Source: Aralia elata (taxonomy: Eukaryota > Streptophyta > Magnoliopsida > Apiales > Araliaceae). From it: 64,000 bases of DNA. This document shows positions 43,600 to 55,259 of the stretch, piece by piece. Position numbers and translations under genes: made by a program. Within the stretch, counting starts at the first letter, position 1. Every line of letters begins with the position of its first letter. The notes beneath the pieces are model-generated. The model ran no database searches. It was not told the DNA's origin and worked only from the letters and a program-made list of their open reading frames with translations. The stretch spans positions 37,033,222 to 37,097,221 of the forward strand of contig CM068383.1 in the NCBI GenBank assembly GCA_034770075.1, in the 5' to 3' direction.

Positions 43600-44044
43600 T
43601 AAAAGAGGAAGGTAGCGGTTATTTTTCTCCATCTCTTTTAATAAAATATCCATTAAGGACACGTGGTAACAAGGGGTTGGGTAATACGTCCACTTGGCCG
43701 CAGATTGAAAGAGAGAGAAAATAGATTGAAAAAGAGAGAAAGGTAAAATAGTTATGGGGGTTGAATGAATGCACATGGGTAAGAGCCATCTTTTTGGGAG
43801 CTTTCTTTATAAATTGCTAACAATCACCGTTTCATTTTCTTCACATACCAAGGCAAACTTCATGTGACGTGTTCTCTCTCTGTTTTCTTCATCCTCTCGC
43901 TCTTTGCAAATATTATCTTAATTGTTTTTGATTTTGGGTCGTTTTGATTGGTAGTTGAAAATTTCTCTACATAATTGAGCTACTTTTGTTGATTGGTTGA
44001 CAAATTAAGAAACCAAACTATTACTAGTAATCCACATAAAAAAA
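43600..44044 (+). promoter_or_regulatory. Captured plant promoter and 5' leader (left arm)
   Basis: A G-box CACGTG lies at 43660-43665 and a TATAAAT at 43808-43814, with CT/GA-rich leader sequence (GTTCTCTCTCTGTTTTCTTC about 43870) down to the ATG at 44045. This is the layout of a normal plant Pol II promoter. The inverse copy is at about 45490-45930. Confidence 0.55.
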
Positions 44045-44170
44045 ATGTGTGGTTCATCAAATTCTTCTTGCTCTTTTACTATGGATCTTTTTGGGCCCAA
44101 AGACTCTTCACCGCCTTCTTCTTTTTCCACCAGACTCTTTGGCTCTGTTTTTGGCACTGTTTTCATCTAA
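44045..44170 (+). pseudogene. Captured first-exon fragment of a host gene (left copy)
   Basis: The ATG at 44045 opens a 41-codon frame: MCGSSNSSCSFTMDLFGPKD, then SSPPSSF, then LFGSVFG. The serine-rich start followed by DLFGxKDSSPPSS and a LFGSVF motif resembles the N-terminus of a small plant protein family of unknown function (At3g02555/At5g16110-like, recalled from memory, not searched). It stops after about 41 codons where the captured part ends. The inverse copy at about 45400-45520 encodes the same segment with DLFGPKDSSSPSF but has lost the ATG. Confidence 0.5.
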
Positions 44171-46238
44171 TTAAAGTTGTCTAGTTTTAATACGCTAATA
44201 TGGATGTCATCCATATTTTAGAAGATAATATATTCAGCGTTTAGATGTTGTATATCGAATCATTAATGCACATGCGTGGTTATTATTGTTATTATTATGT
44301 ATCTTTAATTTTGTTTCTTGAAATATCACTCACCTACTCATGACTTATATCTTTTTTATAAATGAACAAAATTATTACTAGTAATTAACTAGGTAACAAA
44401 ATTCAACGCGCATCACCCTACAACCTAGGTTGACTCTTCTTCAATATTGTTGTACCAAACCAACAACCTAAATACGTCTGAATTTGAAGTTGTGATCATC
44501 TATAGGAGGAGTACATATTTAAATATAAAGAGACAGGCGATCAAATTTGTATATATCTAATCTATCCTTTTCATTCTTTTCTTGGAGAATCTCATGAATG
44601 ATTTATTCCGGTCTAGGTTGAGGAATCATATCATGTTATCATATAGTCTATATAGATAACGAACTCTAATACCTACAAAAGAAAACTTCATCACATGATT
44701 ATACTACAAAAGGATTCATATCCATATTAATTGTTACATCAATTATCAATAAACTACTATAGAGATAATTAATGGATAATGAAATAATCCTACGGTCTCA
44801 CAAATAGTCTCATTTATAAAATAATTTTATTTTACAAAAAAATATTCTTATATATCTTTAATTTTGTGTCAAAAATATATCTTTAATTTTGTGTCTTGAA
44901 ATATATATCTTTAATTTTGTGTCTTGAAATATCACTCATCTGCTCATGACCTACAACTTTTTTGTAGATGAACAAAATTACAAGTAATAATTAAGCTGAT
45001 AACAAAATTCAACGCCCATCACCCTACAACCTAGGTTGACACTTCTTCAATATTGTTGTACCAAACCTACAACCTAGGTCAGACGTATCAATTAGGTTGT
45101 AGGTTTGGTACAACAATATTGAAAAAGAGTCAACCTAGGTTGCAGGATGATGGGCGTTGAATTTTGTTACCAGCTTAATTACTACTAGTAATTTTGTACA
45201 TCTATAAAAAAGATGTAGGTCATGAGTAGGTGAGTGATATTTTAAGACACAAAATTAAAGATACATAATAATAACAATAATAACCCCACATGTGCATGCA
45301 TTAATGATTCATTATACATCATCTGAACGCTGAATATATTATCTTCAAAAATATGGATGACAAACATATTTGCCTATTAAAACTAGACAACTTTAATTAG
45401 ATGAAAACAGAGCCAAAAACAAAGTCAAAGAGTCTGGTGGAAAAAGAAGGTGATGAAGAGTCTTTGGGCCCAAAAAGATCTATAATAAAAGAGGAAGAAG
45501 AATTAGATGAACTATGTGGATTACTAGTAATAGTTTGGTTTCTTAATTTGTCAACCAATCAACAAAAGTAGCTCAATTATGTAGAGAAATTTTCAACTAC
45601 CAATCAAAAAGACCCAAAATCAAAAACAATTAAGATAATATTTGCAAAGAGCGAGAGGAAGAAGAAAACAGAGAGAGAACACGTCACATGAAGTTTGCCT
45701 TGGTATGTGAAGAAAATGAAACGGTGATTGTTAGCAATTTATAAAGAAAGCTCCCAAAAAAGATGGCTCTTACCCATGTGCATTCATTCAACCCCCATAA
45801 CTATTTCACCTTTCTCTCTTTTTCAATCTATTTTCTCTCTCTTTCAATCTGCGGCCAAGTGGACGTATTACCCAACCCCTTGTTACTACGTGCCCTTAAT
45901 GGATATTTTATTAAAAGTGATGAAGAAAAATAACCGCTTCGTTCCTCTTACCAAGCAGTCATGACCACTTTATAATATAGATATCAAATGTAATAAATAT
46001 AACGTGATATGATGGTGATACCTAACATTTTTTCAAATTATGCACAATTATTTGTATATGGTCTTGTTTTACACATTAGAAAGAGTATGACCGTAAATAG
46101 AGTCCGAAATATTTGATATTCGTTTTGAAAATTTATATATATATTCGCGTCAAAACGAATATTATCCGTATTCGTATCAAAATGAATATTATCCGTATTT
46201 ATATTTGTCTAAAGCGGATACGGATATATGCATATTCG

Positions 46239-46271
<33 letters not shown>

Positions 46272-46274
<3 letters not shown>

Positions 46275-46850
46275 TAATGAATAATGATCAATAACATGTA
46301 TTTTGGTATGGATTCTTATAGAACATACACCATCTATACCATTGAAAATAAGAAGGAACGGCTATAATTAGAAACTACAAATCGACGTCAAACACGTGAA
46401 CAATTTTAATTGGGTGACGTGGAGTATGTGGGTCGTTGGGCCTACACATGAATGGGTGCACGTTAATTTTAATTGGATGCGAATATTGGTCTAACACGTT
46501 AATATTTATAATCGCCAACACATCATTGCACGAGGTGCAAATCATGACCACATCTACTTACAACAACATTATTACACGAAGTGCAATTTATACCATCAAT
46601 TGCCTAATTTATTTGATAAGGCGTCGTCACTTTAACACAATTTAAGAATTATTACAATTCACATCTACATCAATAAGATTTCCGAATGGAATAGCTCATC
46701 TCATCTTGTCTTGTGAATTTCATGTAACTAATGAAATTCCAAAATCAGGATATACATACCTTTGCAATTTAGCATAACTTAAACATCTAGTACAATTATT
46801 AAAAAAATTGCACACGTTTAACATCCACACAATATATATAGACATTAGGT
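46272..46850. other. Unassigned AT-rich stretch
   Basis: Nothing recognised. A TA run ends at 46271. The open frame at 46436-46645 has no domain. Confidence 0.5.
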
Positions 46851-47604
46851 ATAAAACAAAGTACATAATTGTGTCGAGAAAACTAATTCAATATCTCATA
46901 TGTACATACATAGGTATAAATATTTAAAGTTTCAACTAATATTGGTTTCGCGTGTACAACACGAAAGAATGTTTGGGGGTATAAAACTCATATTTTTCTG
47001 CTGACTTTTAACGATGTGCTCATGCAATGTTCTGTGAGCACGTGAAATGTTGTTTGGATTATTAAGAAGTTGAGGACATCAAGTGTGACTTGTTATGGAA
47101 AGAAATAAAACTATACTTCGGTTTTCAAAATTATTTATTTATGGATACTTTGGGCGAATGATTGCTACTTATGTGTACAGTCCATTACAAAATATAGGGC
47201 AACTAAGCAATCAAAGGTATCCATAAATAAATAATTTTGAAATAAGGACTGCTTATTTGCCCTATATTTTGTAATGGACTGTACACTACACATAAGTAGC
47301 AATCACTCGCTCAAAGTATGCATAAATAAATAATTTTGAAAACCGAAGTATAGTTTTATTTCTTTCCATAACAAGTCACACTATCCTCAACTTCTTAATA
47401 ATCCAAACAACATTTCACGTGCTCACAAAACATTGCATGAGCACTTCGTTAAAAGTCGGCAGAAAAATATTAGTTTTACACCCCAAACATTCTTTGGTGT
47501 TGTACACGCAAAACCAATATTAATTGAAACTTTAAATATTTATACCTATGTACATATATAAGATATTGAATTAGTTTTCTTGACACAATCATACTTTATT
47601 TTAT
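46851..47604. repeat. Long inverted repeat (hairpin, ~355 bp arms)
   Basis: Left arm 46851-47206 and right arm about 47250-47604 are near-complementary with a ~40 bp loop. Matching landmarks: AATTGTGTCGAGAAAACTAA / its inverse at 47572-47592, TTGTTATGGAAAGAAATAAA / inverse near 47360, and GTACAGTCCATTACAAAATA / inverse near 47265. Part of an arm is repeated at 28237-28400. The loop-side sequence AAATAAATAATTTTGAAA occurs three times. No coding. Confidence 0.85.
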
Positions 47605-47672
47605 AAAAATGAGGCTGATATTATCAAAGAAAAAATATATTTAACAACAATTTTACAATTATTTTATGAGTT

Positions 47673-47965
47673 AAATGCACTATGTACCCCTCAGTTTTAT
47701 CTATTTGCACATTGCATTCTATACTTTAAAACGGGACATTTTGCATCCCACACTTTTAGTGATCCCACATATAACACCTTATGGCCCAAAATTTATTGCT
47801 AAAAGTGCAAAATCAAACACTTTCCCATCACTTTTAGCGACGAATTTTGGTCTAGAAAATGTTATGTGTTGGTTCGCTAAAAATACGAGATGCAAAGTGT
47901 CACGTTTTGAAATATGTAATGCAATATGCAAAATCCCGTATACTTGAGAAATACAAAATGCATTT
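47673..47965. mobile_element. Palindromic MITE, family P, complete copy
   Basis: AAATGCACTATGTACCCCTC at the left pairs with the complement of the right end (…AAATGCATTT), with inner arms around TTTAAAACGGGACATTTTGC and GCAAAGTGTCACGTTTTGAA. The family's other copy (27933-28236) is in opposite orientation and is broken by the copia element. The open frame at 47675-47947 is a by-product. Confidence 0.7.
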
Positions 47966-48145
47966 AAGTCTTATTTTATCAATATTTAATATCTTTTAAG
48001 TTATATTTATGTGTTCTCTAAAAAAAACATGTGATATTTATGTTCTAACCACATTATTTAAAATAGAATTCCATCCGTTATCATTTTCATTCAATTTCCC
48101 TTAATAAATGACTCTTCTTCAATAATCTTTACATCCCAAATTATC
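47966..48145. other. Short flank left of the Ogre-type element
   Basis: AT-rich, no feature seen. TGCAC at 48146-48150 is the left target duplication. Confidence 0.5.
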
Positions 48146-48150
48146 TGCAC

Positions 48151-50217
48151 TGTCGACGCCGGTTTTTCGTCTTTCCGATTTTAGCCCTTTGATTAGATGA
48201 TGTTTTGGAAAGGATCGGCACTCAATGTCGACGGGGTTTTGAAAGATCGTTTTTTATGATGAGCCAATTAACCAGAGTCGCCAGTTGGTATACTTGAAAT
48301 GGATGTACCAACTCATCCGAGTTTTCGTTTTTTTATAAATCGATGGCTCATATGTGACTCCGAATTAATTGGTCTGCGAATCGAGATTCATAGAGTTCGG
48401 GGGCTTGCTTAAGCGAGGGGAAAGTGTTAGGCACCCCCCGACTTCCGTGAAACACGGTTACCGCAATCTTGATGCTTTCCTATCCTTTAATTCTCGAATG
48501 TGTGTGTGTGTATGTGCGCGTGTGTGCGTGTGTGCGTGTTTGTGTGCCTATGTGAATGTTGTGGTGAGTTTGTATGAAAGAATCTTTTGGATTTTTAGGG
48601 AAAGTCGTGCTTTGATTTGAGAATGCTTCGGAATGTCCTTCGATTTATACGAGAAAGCTTGATTCTTTATAAGAAGGGTTTGATTTTAATTGTCCAAAAA
48701 CTATGAGATTTTTCGTTAGGTGTCGTTTTGGCAAAACAAGAGTTTTAAACCTTCGTCAAAATAGGAATCGAGATCTATACGTTGCTTTCGTAACTCAAAC
48801 GATGGGCAACTTCTAGAACCTCTTTAACCCTATGCACACCGGTTTAATAAAACGTCACTTATTTTATGAAACCATTTCTTGTGATGTTTGAAAACGATTT
48901 TCTTTAGCTTTCTCGTTTGAAATAGAAATCGACATTCATTAGCACTTCCCATTTATTAACCTCGTGATGCTAATAGCCTAGTTTGATTGATTTAATGAAA
49001 ATCTTATCATTTAGCTTTGAAATCAATTTCGTCTCATAAATCAAATCGAGCATAAACACGCGTCGGAGCTATTCATGGGCATGTAAGCCAACAAAATAAC
49101 CCCAAACGCCTACAATCACAAGTTTCACTATTTCGGGGCCTTAAACACGATTCTCGCCTTGGCGTCGTTTTAAGGCCCGACGATTACATATTTACAATGA
49201 AAGGTACATCGAATTTATTACATATATCAAAAGATGTCCATCATCGGATTTGGACCACGGGGTCGCTCTCCTAGGCTCACATCCAAAATCGCTACACACC
49301 CACAAGATCCTAAGAATAACAATCTAAATAAACTATGCATAATACATCATTACAACGAGCTAAAATTCACCAAATGGATATCATCGGGCCATTAGGAGGA
49401 ATTTCGTTCCATTTGGGAAACCTCACTAATAGCCCTCAATCCATGGATTCACAACAATATACAAGCACAACTACATTTAATATAATTTGGATGACAAAAA
49501 GCTTAACAAAAATGGTAAAACAAAATGCTAAAACAAAGGATTTTTCACCTTGCAAAATAATCCCCACAATATGTATGAATTTGTGTATTGAATAGAATAG
49601 AAAATATGAGATGTAATCTCCCAAAATGGGTACAATTGCTCACTATTTCTCACTCTTTTCTCTCTTGATTTCTCTTATTTTCTTGCTGTTTTCTCCTTCT
49701 TTTTCTTTCTTTTTCCGCCGCTGCTGCTGCTGAACCTCTCCTGGATGAAATGAAGAAACTGAGCTGAAATAGGCTGCATTAGGGCAGCCGCAGATAGATC
49801 TGCGGCTGGCCGCAGATTGATCTGCGGCTGGCTGGCCACCCCCCATCGCACTCAGCTGGTTTCCTGGTTTCGAGTCCCGTGCGCACTCAATTATTATTTT
49901 AATCGCTTGGCCGCAGATTGATCCGCGGCTGGGTGGGCTGATTTTCTCATTTTCCGAACCGCACCTCGTTTCTCGTGTCGGATCATCGGCTTCTGCTGAA
50001 AGGCTTGCATTTTGCAGTCCGGGAACCGCTGGGAAAAGTGCCACATTATTCATGGGTGTTTGCTTTGCCCGCCGTCGTGTCAGCCTTGATCGCAAGTCGT
50101 CGTGGTGGCTCTGAGTGTTCGCACTTATGTCCACCTTCCGTCTCGCAGGCCGGCCATTTGCCGAATTTGCCCTCCTGTCAGGGTTAGTATACAAAGTGCA
50201 AAATTTGGGTGTCTACA
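48151..50217 (-). repeat. 3' LTR of the Ogre-type element
   Basis: 2067 bp. It includes a GT/GC-rich microsatellite (48499-48545) and a block with the palindromic words GCCGCAGATTGATCTGCGGC (about 49810). The frames at 48369-48620, 49335-49595 and 49643-50194 recur in the other LTR at shifted lengths and are not genes. Confidence 0.92.
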
Positions 50218-50231
50218 GCTGCCCCTCTTTA
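50218..50231 (-). other. Polypurine tract of the Ogre-type element
   Basis: On the minus strand TAAAGAGGGGCAGC runs directly into the LTR start TGTAGACACCC. Confidence 0.75.
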
Positions 50232-50825
50232 TCATGTTTATGAAATGTTAAATGAAATGAACATGATAAAGAAATAGACACCCGATGCATGAATGATAGT
50301 GTCTAAGAATGACAGTACATACATGATGCAACACATGTAGCTTATGATGCAACGCAAGATGTAAAGCATGCAAAACATTCGCAAAGGTGTCAATGCATCA
50401 ATCCCTGACCTGTCGCTCGTCTCGTAATCGCCGGGTCTCGTATCCGGTCGATTGTCCTGTGAGTGCCGGGTCTCGCATCCGGTCGACCCTCTTGTAATCA
50501 CCTCATTCCATCCCATTGTCATCAAAGGAATTTATTCTCCTGACTAGCTTTGAAGAGCATCGTTGGAGTTCGTCCTCATACATCGTTCTTGGCAACCATT
50601 GCTTTTGACTCTGATAGGCTAGGACGTTGACACCTAACCTGCATGGATCACGTACAGAATCATCATCTATTCAATGCATGTGACATAACATTTAAAATAT
50701 AAATTTGATGAAAAATGACCCCTGTACAGTCTTTTGATACGGTTCCACAGGTGTCACCATTTGTCGGGGTTTGCTTGGATCTCAGCCCTTCCCAGTGGTC
50801 GTTGATTATTTGGATACCAGCCCTT

Positions 50826-51520
50826 CCCAGGGGTTCGTTGATCGCCGGTTATCGTCGCCGGTCGATCGTCTTGTCGGGGCCGGGTTTCGTCGCCGGTCAC
50901 CCATCTCGTAACCCCCGGTTATCGTCGCCGGTTGGTTATCTTGTCGAAGCCGGTTTTCGTCGCCGGACATCCGTCTCGTAATCGCCGGTTATCGTCGCTG
51001 GTCGATTGTCTTGTCGGGGCCGGGTATCGTCGCCGGTCACCCATCTCGTAACCCCCGGTTATCGTCGCCGGTTGGTTATCTTGTCGGAGCCGGTTTTCGT
51101 CGCCAGACATCCGTCTCGTAATCGCCGGTTATCGTCGCCGGTCGATTGTCTCGTCGGGGCCGGGTATCGTCGCCGGTCACCCATCTCGTAACCCCCGATT
51201 ATCGTCGCCGGTTGGTTATCTGGTCAGAGCCGGTTTTCGTCGCTGGACATCCATCTCGTAATCGCCGGTTATTGTCGCCGGTCGATTGTCTTGTCGGGGC
51301 CGGTTATCGTCGCCGGTCACCCATCTCGTAACCCCCGGTTATCGTCGCCGGTTGGTTATCTGGTCGGAGCCGGTTTTCGTCGCCGGACATCCATCTCGTA
51401 ATCGCCGGTTTTCATCGCCGGTTTTCGTCGCCGGACGATTGTCTTGTCGGGGCCGGTTATCGTCGCCGGTCACCCATCTCGTAACCCCCGGGTATCATCG
51501 CCGGTTGGTTATCTGGATCT
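50826..51520. repeat. 140-bp tandem repeat array, CCGG-rich
   Basis: The phrase TCTCGTAATCGCCGGTT recurs at 50971, 51111, 51251 and 51391 (start of the enclosing 10-mer), exactly 140 bases apart. Each unit contains several CGTCGCCGG words. A partial first unit begins near 50831, and more diverged relatives lie at 50400-50510. Five partial or full units in all. Confidence 0.93.
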
Positions 51521-51532
51521 CAGGATATCAGC

Positions 51533-52512
51533 CCTTCCCAGGGTTGCTCGCCATCTTGTCGTGGTTCGCGTGGATCTCAGCCCTTCCCAGGGTTTGTTAT
51601 TTTTTGTCTTCTTTTTTTTTTGTGGATATCAGCCCTTCCCAGGGTTGCTCACCATCTTGTCGTGGTTCGCTTGGATCTCAGCCCTTCCCAGGGTTTGTTG
51701 TTTTTTGTCTTTTTCTTTTTGTGGATATCAGCCCTTCCCAGGTTGTTCACCATCTTGTCGTGGTTCGCTTGGATCTCAGCCGTTCCCAGGGTTTGTTGTT
51801 TTTTGTCTTTTTTCTTTTTGTGGATATCAGCCCTTCCAAGGGTTGCTCACCATCTTGTCGTGGTTCGCTTGGATCTCAGCCCTTCCCAGGGTTTGTTGTT
51901 TTTTGTCTTTTTTCTTTTGTGGATATCAGCCCTTCCCAGGGTTGCTCACCATCTTGTCGTGGTTCGCTTGGATCTCAGCCCTTCCCAGGGTTTGTTGTTT
52001 TTTGTCTTTTTCTTTTTGTGGATATCAACCCTTCCCAGGGTTGCTCACCATCTTATCGTGGTTCGCTTGGATCTCAGCCCTTCCCAGGGTTTGTTGTTTT
52101 TTGTCTTTTTTTCTTTTTGTGGATATCAGCCCTTCCCAGGGTTGCTCACCATCTTGTCGTGGTTCGCTTGGATCTCAGCCCTTCCCAGGGTTTGTTGTTT
52201 TTTGTCTTTTTCTTTTTGTGGATATCAGCCCTTCCCAGGGTTGCTCACCATCTTGTCGTGGTTCGCTTGGATCTCAGCCCTTCCCAAGGTTTGTTGTTTT
52301 TTGTCTTTTTTCTTTTTGTGGATATCAGCCCTTCCCAGGGTTGCTCACCATCTTGTCGTGGTTCGCTTGGATCTCAGCCCTTCCCAGGGTTTGTTATTTT
52401 TTGTCTTTTTTTTTTTGTGGATATCAGCCCTTCCCAGGGTTGCTCACCATCTTGTCGTGGTTCGCTTGGATCTCAGCCCTTCCCAGGGGTTTGTTTTTTT
52501 TTTTTGATTTAA
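51533..52512. repeat. 99-bp tandem repeat array
   Basis: GGATATCAGCCCTTCCCAGG starts units whose GATATC lies at 51533, 51625, 51724, 51823, 51922, 52021, 52122, 52221, 52321 and 52420. The unit is about 99 bases with T-run length differences. Within each unit the phrase CAGCCCTTCCCAGGG occurs twice, so it is itself a doubled ~50-mer. Because 99 is a multiple of three, three frames stay open for 295 to 408 codons; these are by-products. Confidence 0.95.
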
Positions 52513-52544
52513 TTTTGAGGGATTTCTTGAAGTGGGATGTGTGA

Positions 52545-53689
52545 TCGGCTTCTGTCCCGGATCTCCCACGAACATCGTCCACGTACTATGCCGCAAAAGC
52601 CATCACGGTCTGATCATTTGTGAGGTTAAAAGCGACGTGCTTGTATTTTCCTGAAGATTTTCATTTTGATCGTACCTGCATGCATGAAAAAGATGTTACA
52701 CATGATCTAGCAAATATGGTATGGACAGATGCATGTGCACAACATATGTTTTAGATAGAAATGACCCCTGTTCAGTCAAATGATACGATTCGACGGTCGT
52801 CGTTGCTTGCCAACATTTGATTGGATCACGCTTCGTCGTGAAGTGTAGTTTCTAGACTTCAACATTGGTTTTGTACTCTACCTGTTCTTGGTCGTCTTCA
52901 TTTCATCGAGTTGAGGCAGTCTGTTTCGCTCTCTGTGATGATCGACAGCTATGTTAGCTCCTTGGCCTTTTGATCATTCTTGACGGCCGATATGCTGCTG
53001 TCCAGCATTATATCATCCTTGTATATGCTCATGCACGTGGATCAATTTGATGTCGAGGCAGTGATAGTCGGGATTGGGGAGAGGCCCAATGACGAGGAGT
53101 TCTGTGCAGCCTCAGCTTCCTTCCATTTCACGATTCTTAACTGCCCCTGCCTTGGTGCGTGTCGCTACCAAGAATTTCTATCGAGAACTCGCCATGTTGA
53201 TCGTGCTGAGTTATCCACAGCTCTGCAAGATCCTGCATATCAGATGACTAACAAATGCCAAGCTTGCAGGCTCGGGCCGCTAGTGTTAGTTCAACACAAA
53301 GATATTATAATCTTGACAAAAGAGTAAATGCAGTTAAAGCACATGAAATTGAATATCTTTTGATCGCACAATCTAGCAAGTTGTGAACCGTGCATGTACT
53401 AGATTGGAAGTTTTTTTCGATCCTTCGTGAATTGATGATTTTCTATTTAACGGGTTAGGAAATCGTAAGAACACCTTCAAGCATTCATGGTCATTGTACG
53501 TGAGTAGGGTCGAATTCAAAAGAACTACCTTCCCTCGTCAAAGGTATCCTGTCTTCATTCTCGACAACATTCTTAGCAGGATTGACGTCATATGACAAAT
53601 GCACTATGCGATGCAGTACTCAGTAGAGGTTTCTCCTTTATGATTTCTTGTTTAAGGCCGAGAGTTTTTTTTTGTATTATCTTTTTTCT
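52545..53689. other. Internal non-coding part of the Ogre-type element
   Basis: No gene. The open frame at 52980-53327 has no retroelement domain that I recognise. Words ATGACCCCTGTNCAGTC at 50717 and 52761 are repeated on the two sides of the tandem arrays, so the arrays may have arisen within a duplicated segment. Confidence 0.6.
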
Positions 53690-54205
53690 TATTAGCCCAC
53701 TTCACTTGTCTCGTTTTCTTAGGCTATTCAAAGTTACCCATTTAACGAGTTTTGGACCAATGACTCCCAAACCAGACGGTTTTGGGGCATTAGGTGTACA
53801 GACACCCCTTCGGATTTATTTACTCGAGTAACAAAGGCCACGGTTCGAGACAGGTTGGTGGTCTGCACCATTCATTCTTTGCTTGACCTTGCGCAAGATT
53901 CGTTTTCTTAGGCTTGAGTTACCCATGTAGCGAGTGTTAGGCCGGCGACTCCCAAACCAGACGGCTTTAGGGCACTAGATGCAGAGACACCCCCCTTAGG
54001 CTTAATTACTCGAGTAGCCCATGCCACGATTCGAATCTGCTCGGGCCTCCTCTACTGTAATGCTCGTTTTCTTAGGCTCTGAGTTACCCATGTAACGAGT
54101 GTTGGGCCAGCGACTCCCAAACCAGATGGCTTTAGGGCACCAGGTGTAGAGACACCCCTCGAGCTTAATTACTCGAATAACCCAGGCCACGATTCGAGAC
54201 ATTAG
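53690..54205. repeat. Triplicated module shared with the Athila-like element
   Basis: Three successive copies (53700-53842, 53908-54031, 54066-54198) each contain TCTTAGGCT, TTACCCATG-AACGAG, GACTCCCAAACCAGA-GGCT, TTAGGGCA, ACACCCC and TACTCGA. The fourth relative is at 8398-8512 in the Athila-like element. The minus-strand frame at 54002-54217 is a by-product. Confidence 0.85.
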
Positions 54206-55259
54206 CTTGATAATCATTTATCGTCTGACTTCTTGATATTAGCTTGATAATCATTGACTGTCTGACTACGTGTTAATCGCCATCAACGTCGTCATAGTTT
54301 TATACCCCACAACTGAAAGTTTGTGCAAATGCAAAGTGCAGACTGGCACATGAGGTCGATTCTGTCGCAAACGTTGCTTTGAATTAAGACTTTGTACCCG
54401 ATCAAAAGGTTGAATAGCTTTCTTCATCTAATCAATACTCACGATCGTGCTCCACGATTGCTTGTCAGAATTAATCCGATTCCTATCAAGCCAAATAAAA
54501 TCCCCTTTCACGCGGATCATCGTATCCCGGAAAAACTATGCTTGATAAATGCCAGATGATCGTACCGTTGAAGCTTGAATTGACATGAGGTAGCATTTGA
54601 TGATGATGGTGCATGTTGATGGGATTGTTGCATGGGTGCCAATTTGCACGTCATCATTTCCTGGGTAGTTGACAAATGCCCCAGTGTTAAGTTGCTTTTC
54701 TTGTGATCTCCCTCATACTGGTTGCCTCGGTATCTCGCTGGGCTGACAAAAGATCCGGTCCTTTGACTTGTTGAAAGGTTTGGGGGATTTTTGATTTTTG
54801 ATTTTTGATTTTGAGATTTGTTTTTTTTTTTTATTATTATTATTTTTTTTAAAAATGTCGAATTTGCCCCTACTCCGGGTTCTTTGTGATCGTTAGGGGT
54901 TCTGATGTTTGATGGCGATGGCTTGGTCTAAGTCGGGTTTGGGGTTTATCTTTGACCCCTCCTTTGATCTCGTCAGGCGTATTGTCGATATCTGTCTCAT
55001 CCTGCTCAATCCCCATCAGATCAAAATCTAGCTCTATACCAAAATCATGATCCTCCTTCAAATTTGGCCTATCGCTTGTCAGGCTAGAATGCCTCAAATC
55101 GGGGTACCTGACATAAAACAAAAATGCTTGTCATATATATAAAACATTTCAACACATGATCTTCTTTTTGGCTAACATGACAAAATGACATGAGCGTGCA
55201 GGGATTTGGAAATAAAACTCAGAATTTTAAAACCCATTGATCTTCTACAGGCCGGGATT
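54206..55259. other. Internal non-coding part of the Ogre-type element
   Basis: No gene. The phrase GCCCCTACTCCGGGTTCTTT at about 54867 returns at about 55938, marking a ~1.07 kb direct repeat. A T-rich run with TTATTATTATT lies at 54820-54850. A minus-strand frame 54870-55121 (acidic, ELDFDLMGIEQDETD) could be a short Ogre polyprotein relic, but I cannot confirm this. Confidence 0.5.

Larger units (their letters stand above)
42525..46250. mobile_element. Large inverted-repeat (foldback-like) structure with captured gene 5' end
   Basis: The left arm (about 42525-44475, including a 747 bp MITE) is the inverse of the right arm (about 45085-46250). The arms carry matching landmarks: GGATACGGATA repeats, ACATGGGTAAGAGCCATCTT, the AGAGAGAACACGTC leader and the TCTTTGGGCCCAAA segment. 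The 0.6 kb spacer contains a further direct copy of the left arm's inner end (44930-45075) and an inverse copy of 41522-41702. The very centre, CAACCTAGGTCAGACGTATC, lies between facing TTGTTGTACCAAACC repeats. No transposase is present. Class could be Foldback or Mutator-like with long terminal inverted repeats; target duplication not identified. Confidence 0.7.

Noticed and set aside
49643..50194. 183-codon minus-strand ORF
   Set aside because: Lies in the Ogre LTR; the partner LTR gives a shorter, altered version (58315-58734) and no domain is visible.
51533..52512. CRISPR-like regular array
   Set aside because: Units are contiguous tandem repeats with no unique spacers, in a plant retroelement.
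51286..52544. Three overlapping ORFs of 408, 366 and 295 codons
   Set aside because: Produced by a 99-base tandem repeat whose length is a multiple of three; the protein is only the repeat.
52980..53327. 115-codon ORF in the Ogre interior
   Set aside because: No retroelement or host domain recognised, no start context, and the surrounding region is non-coding.
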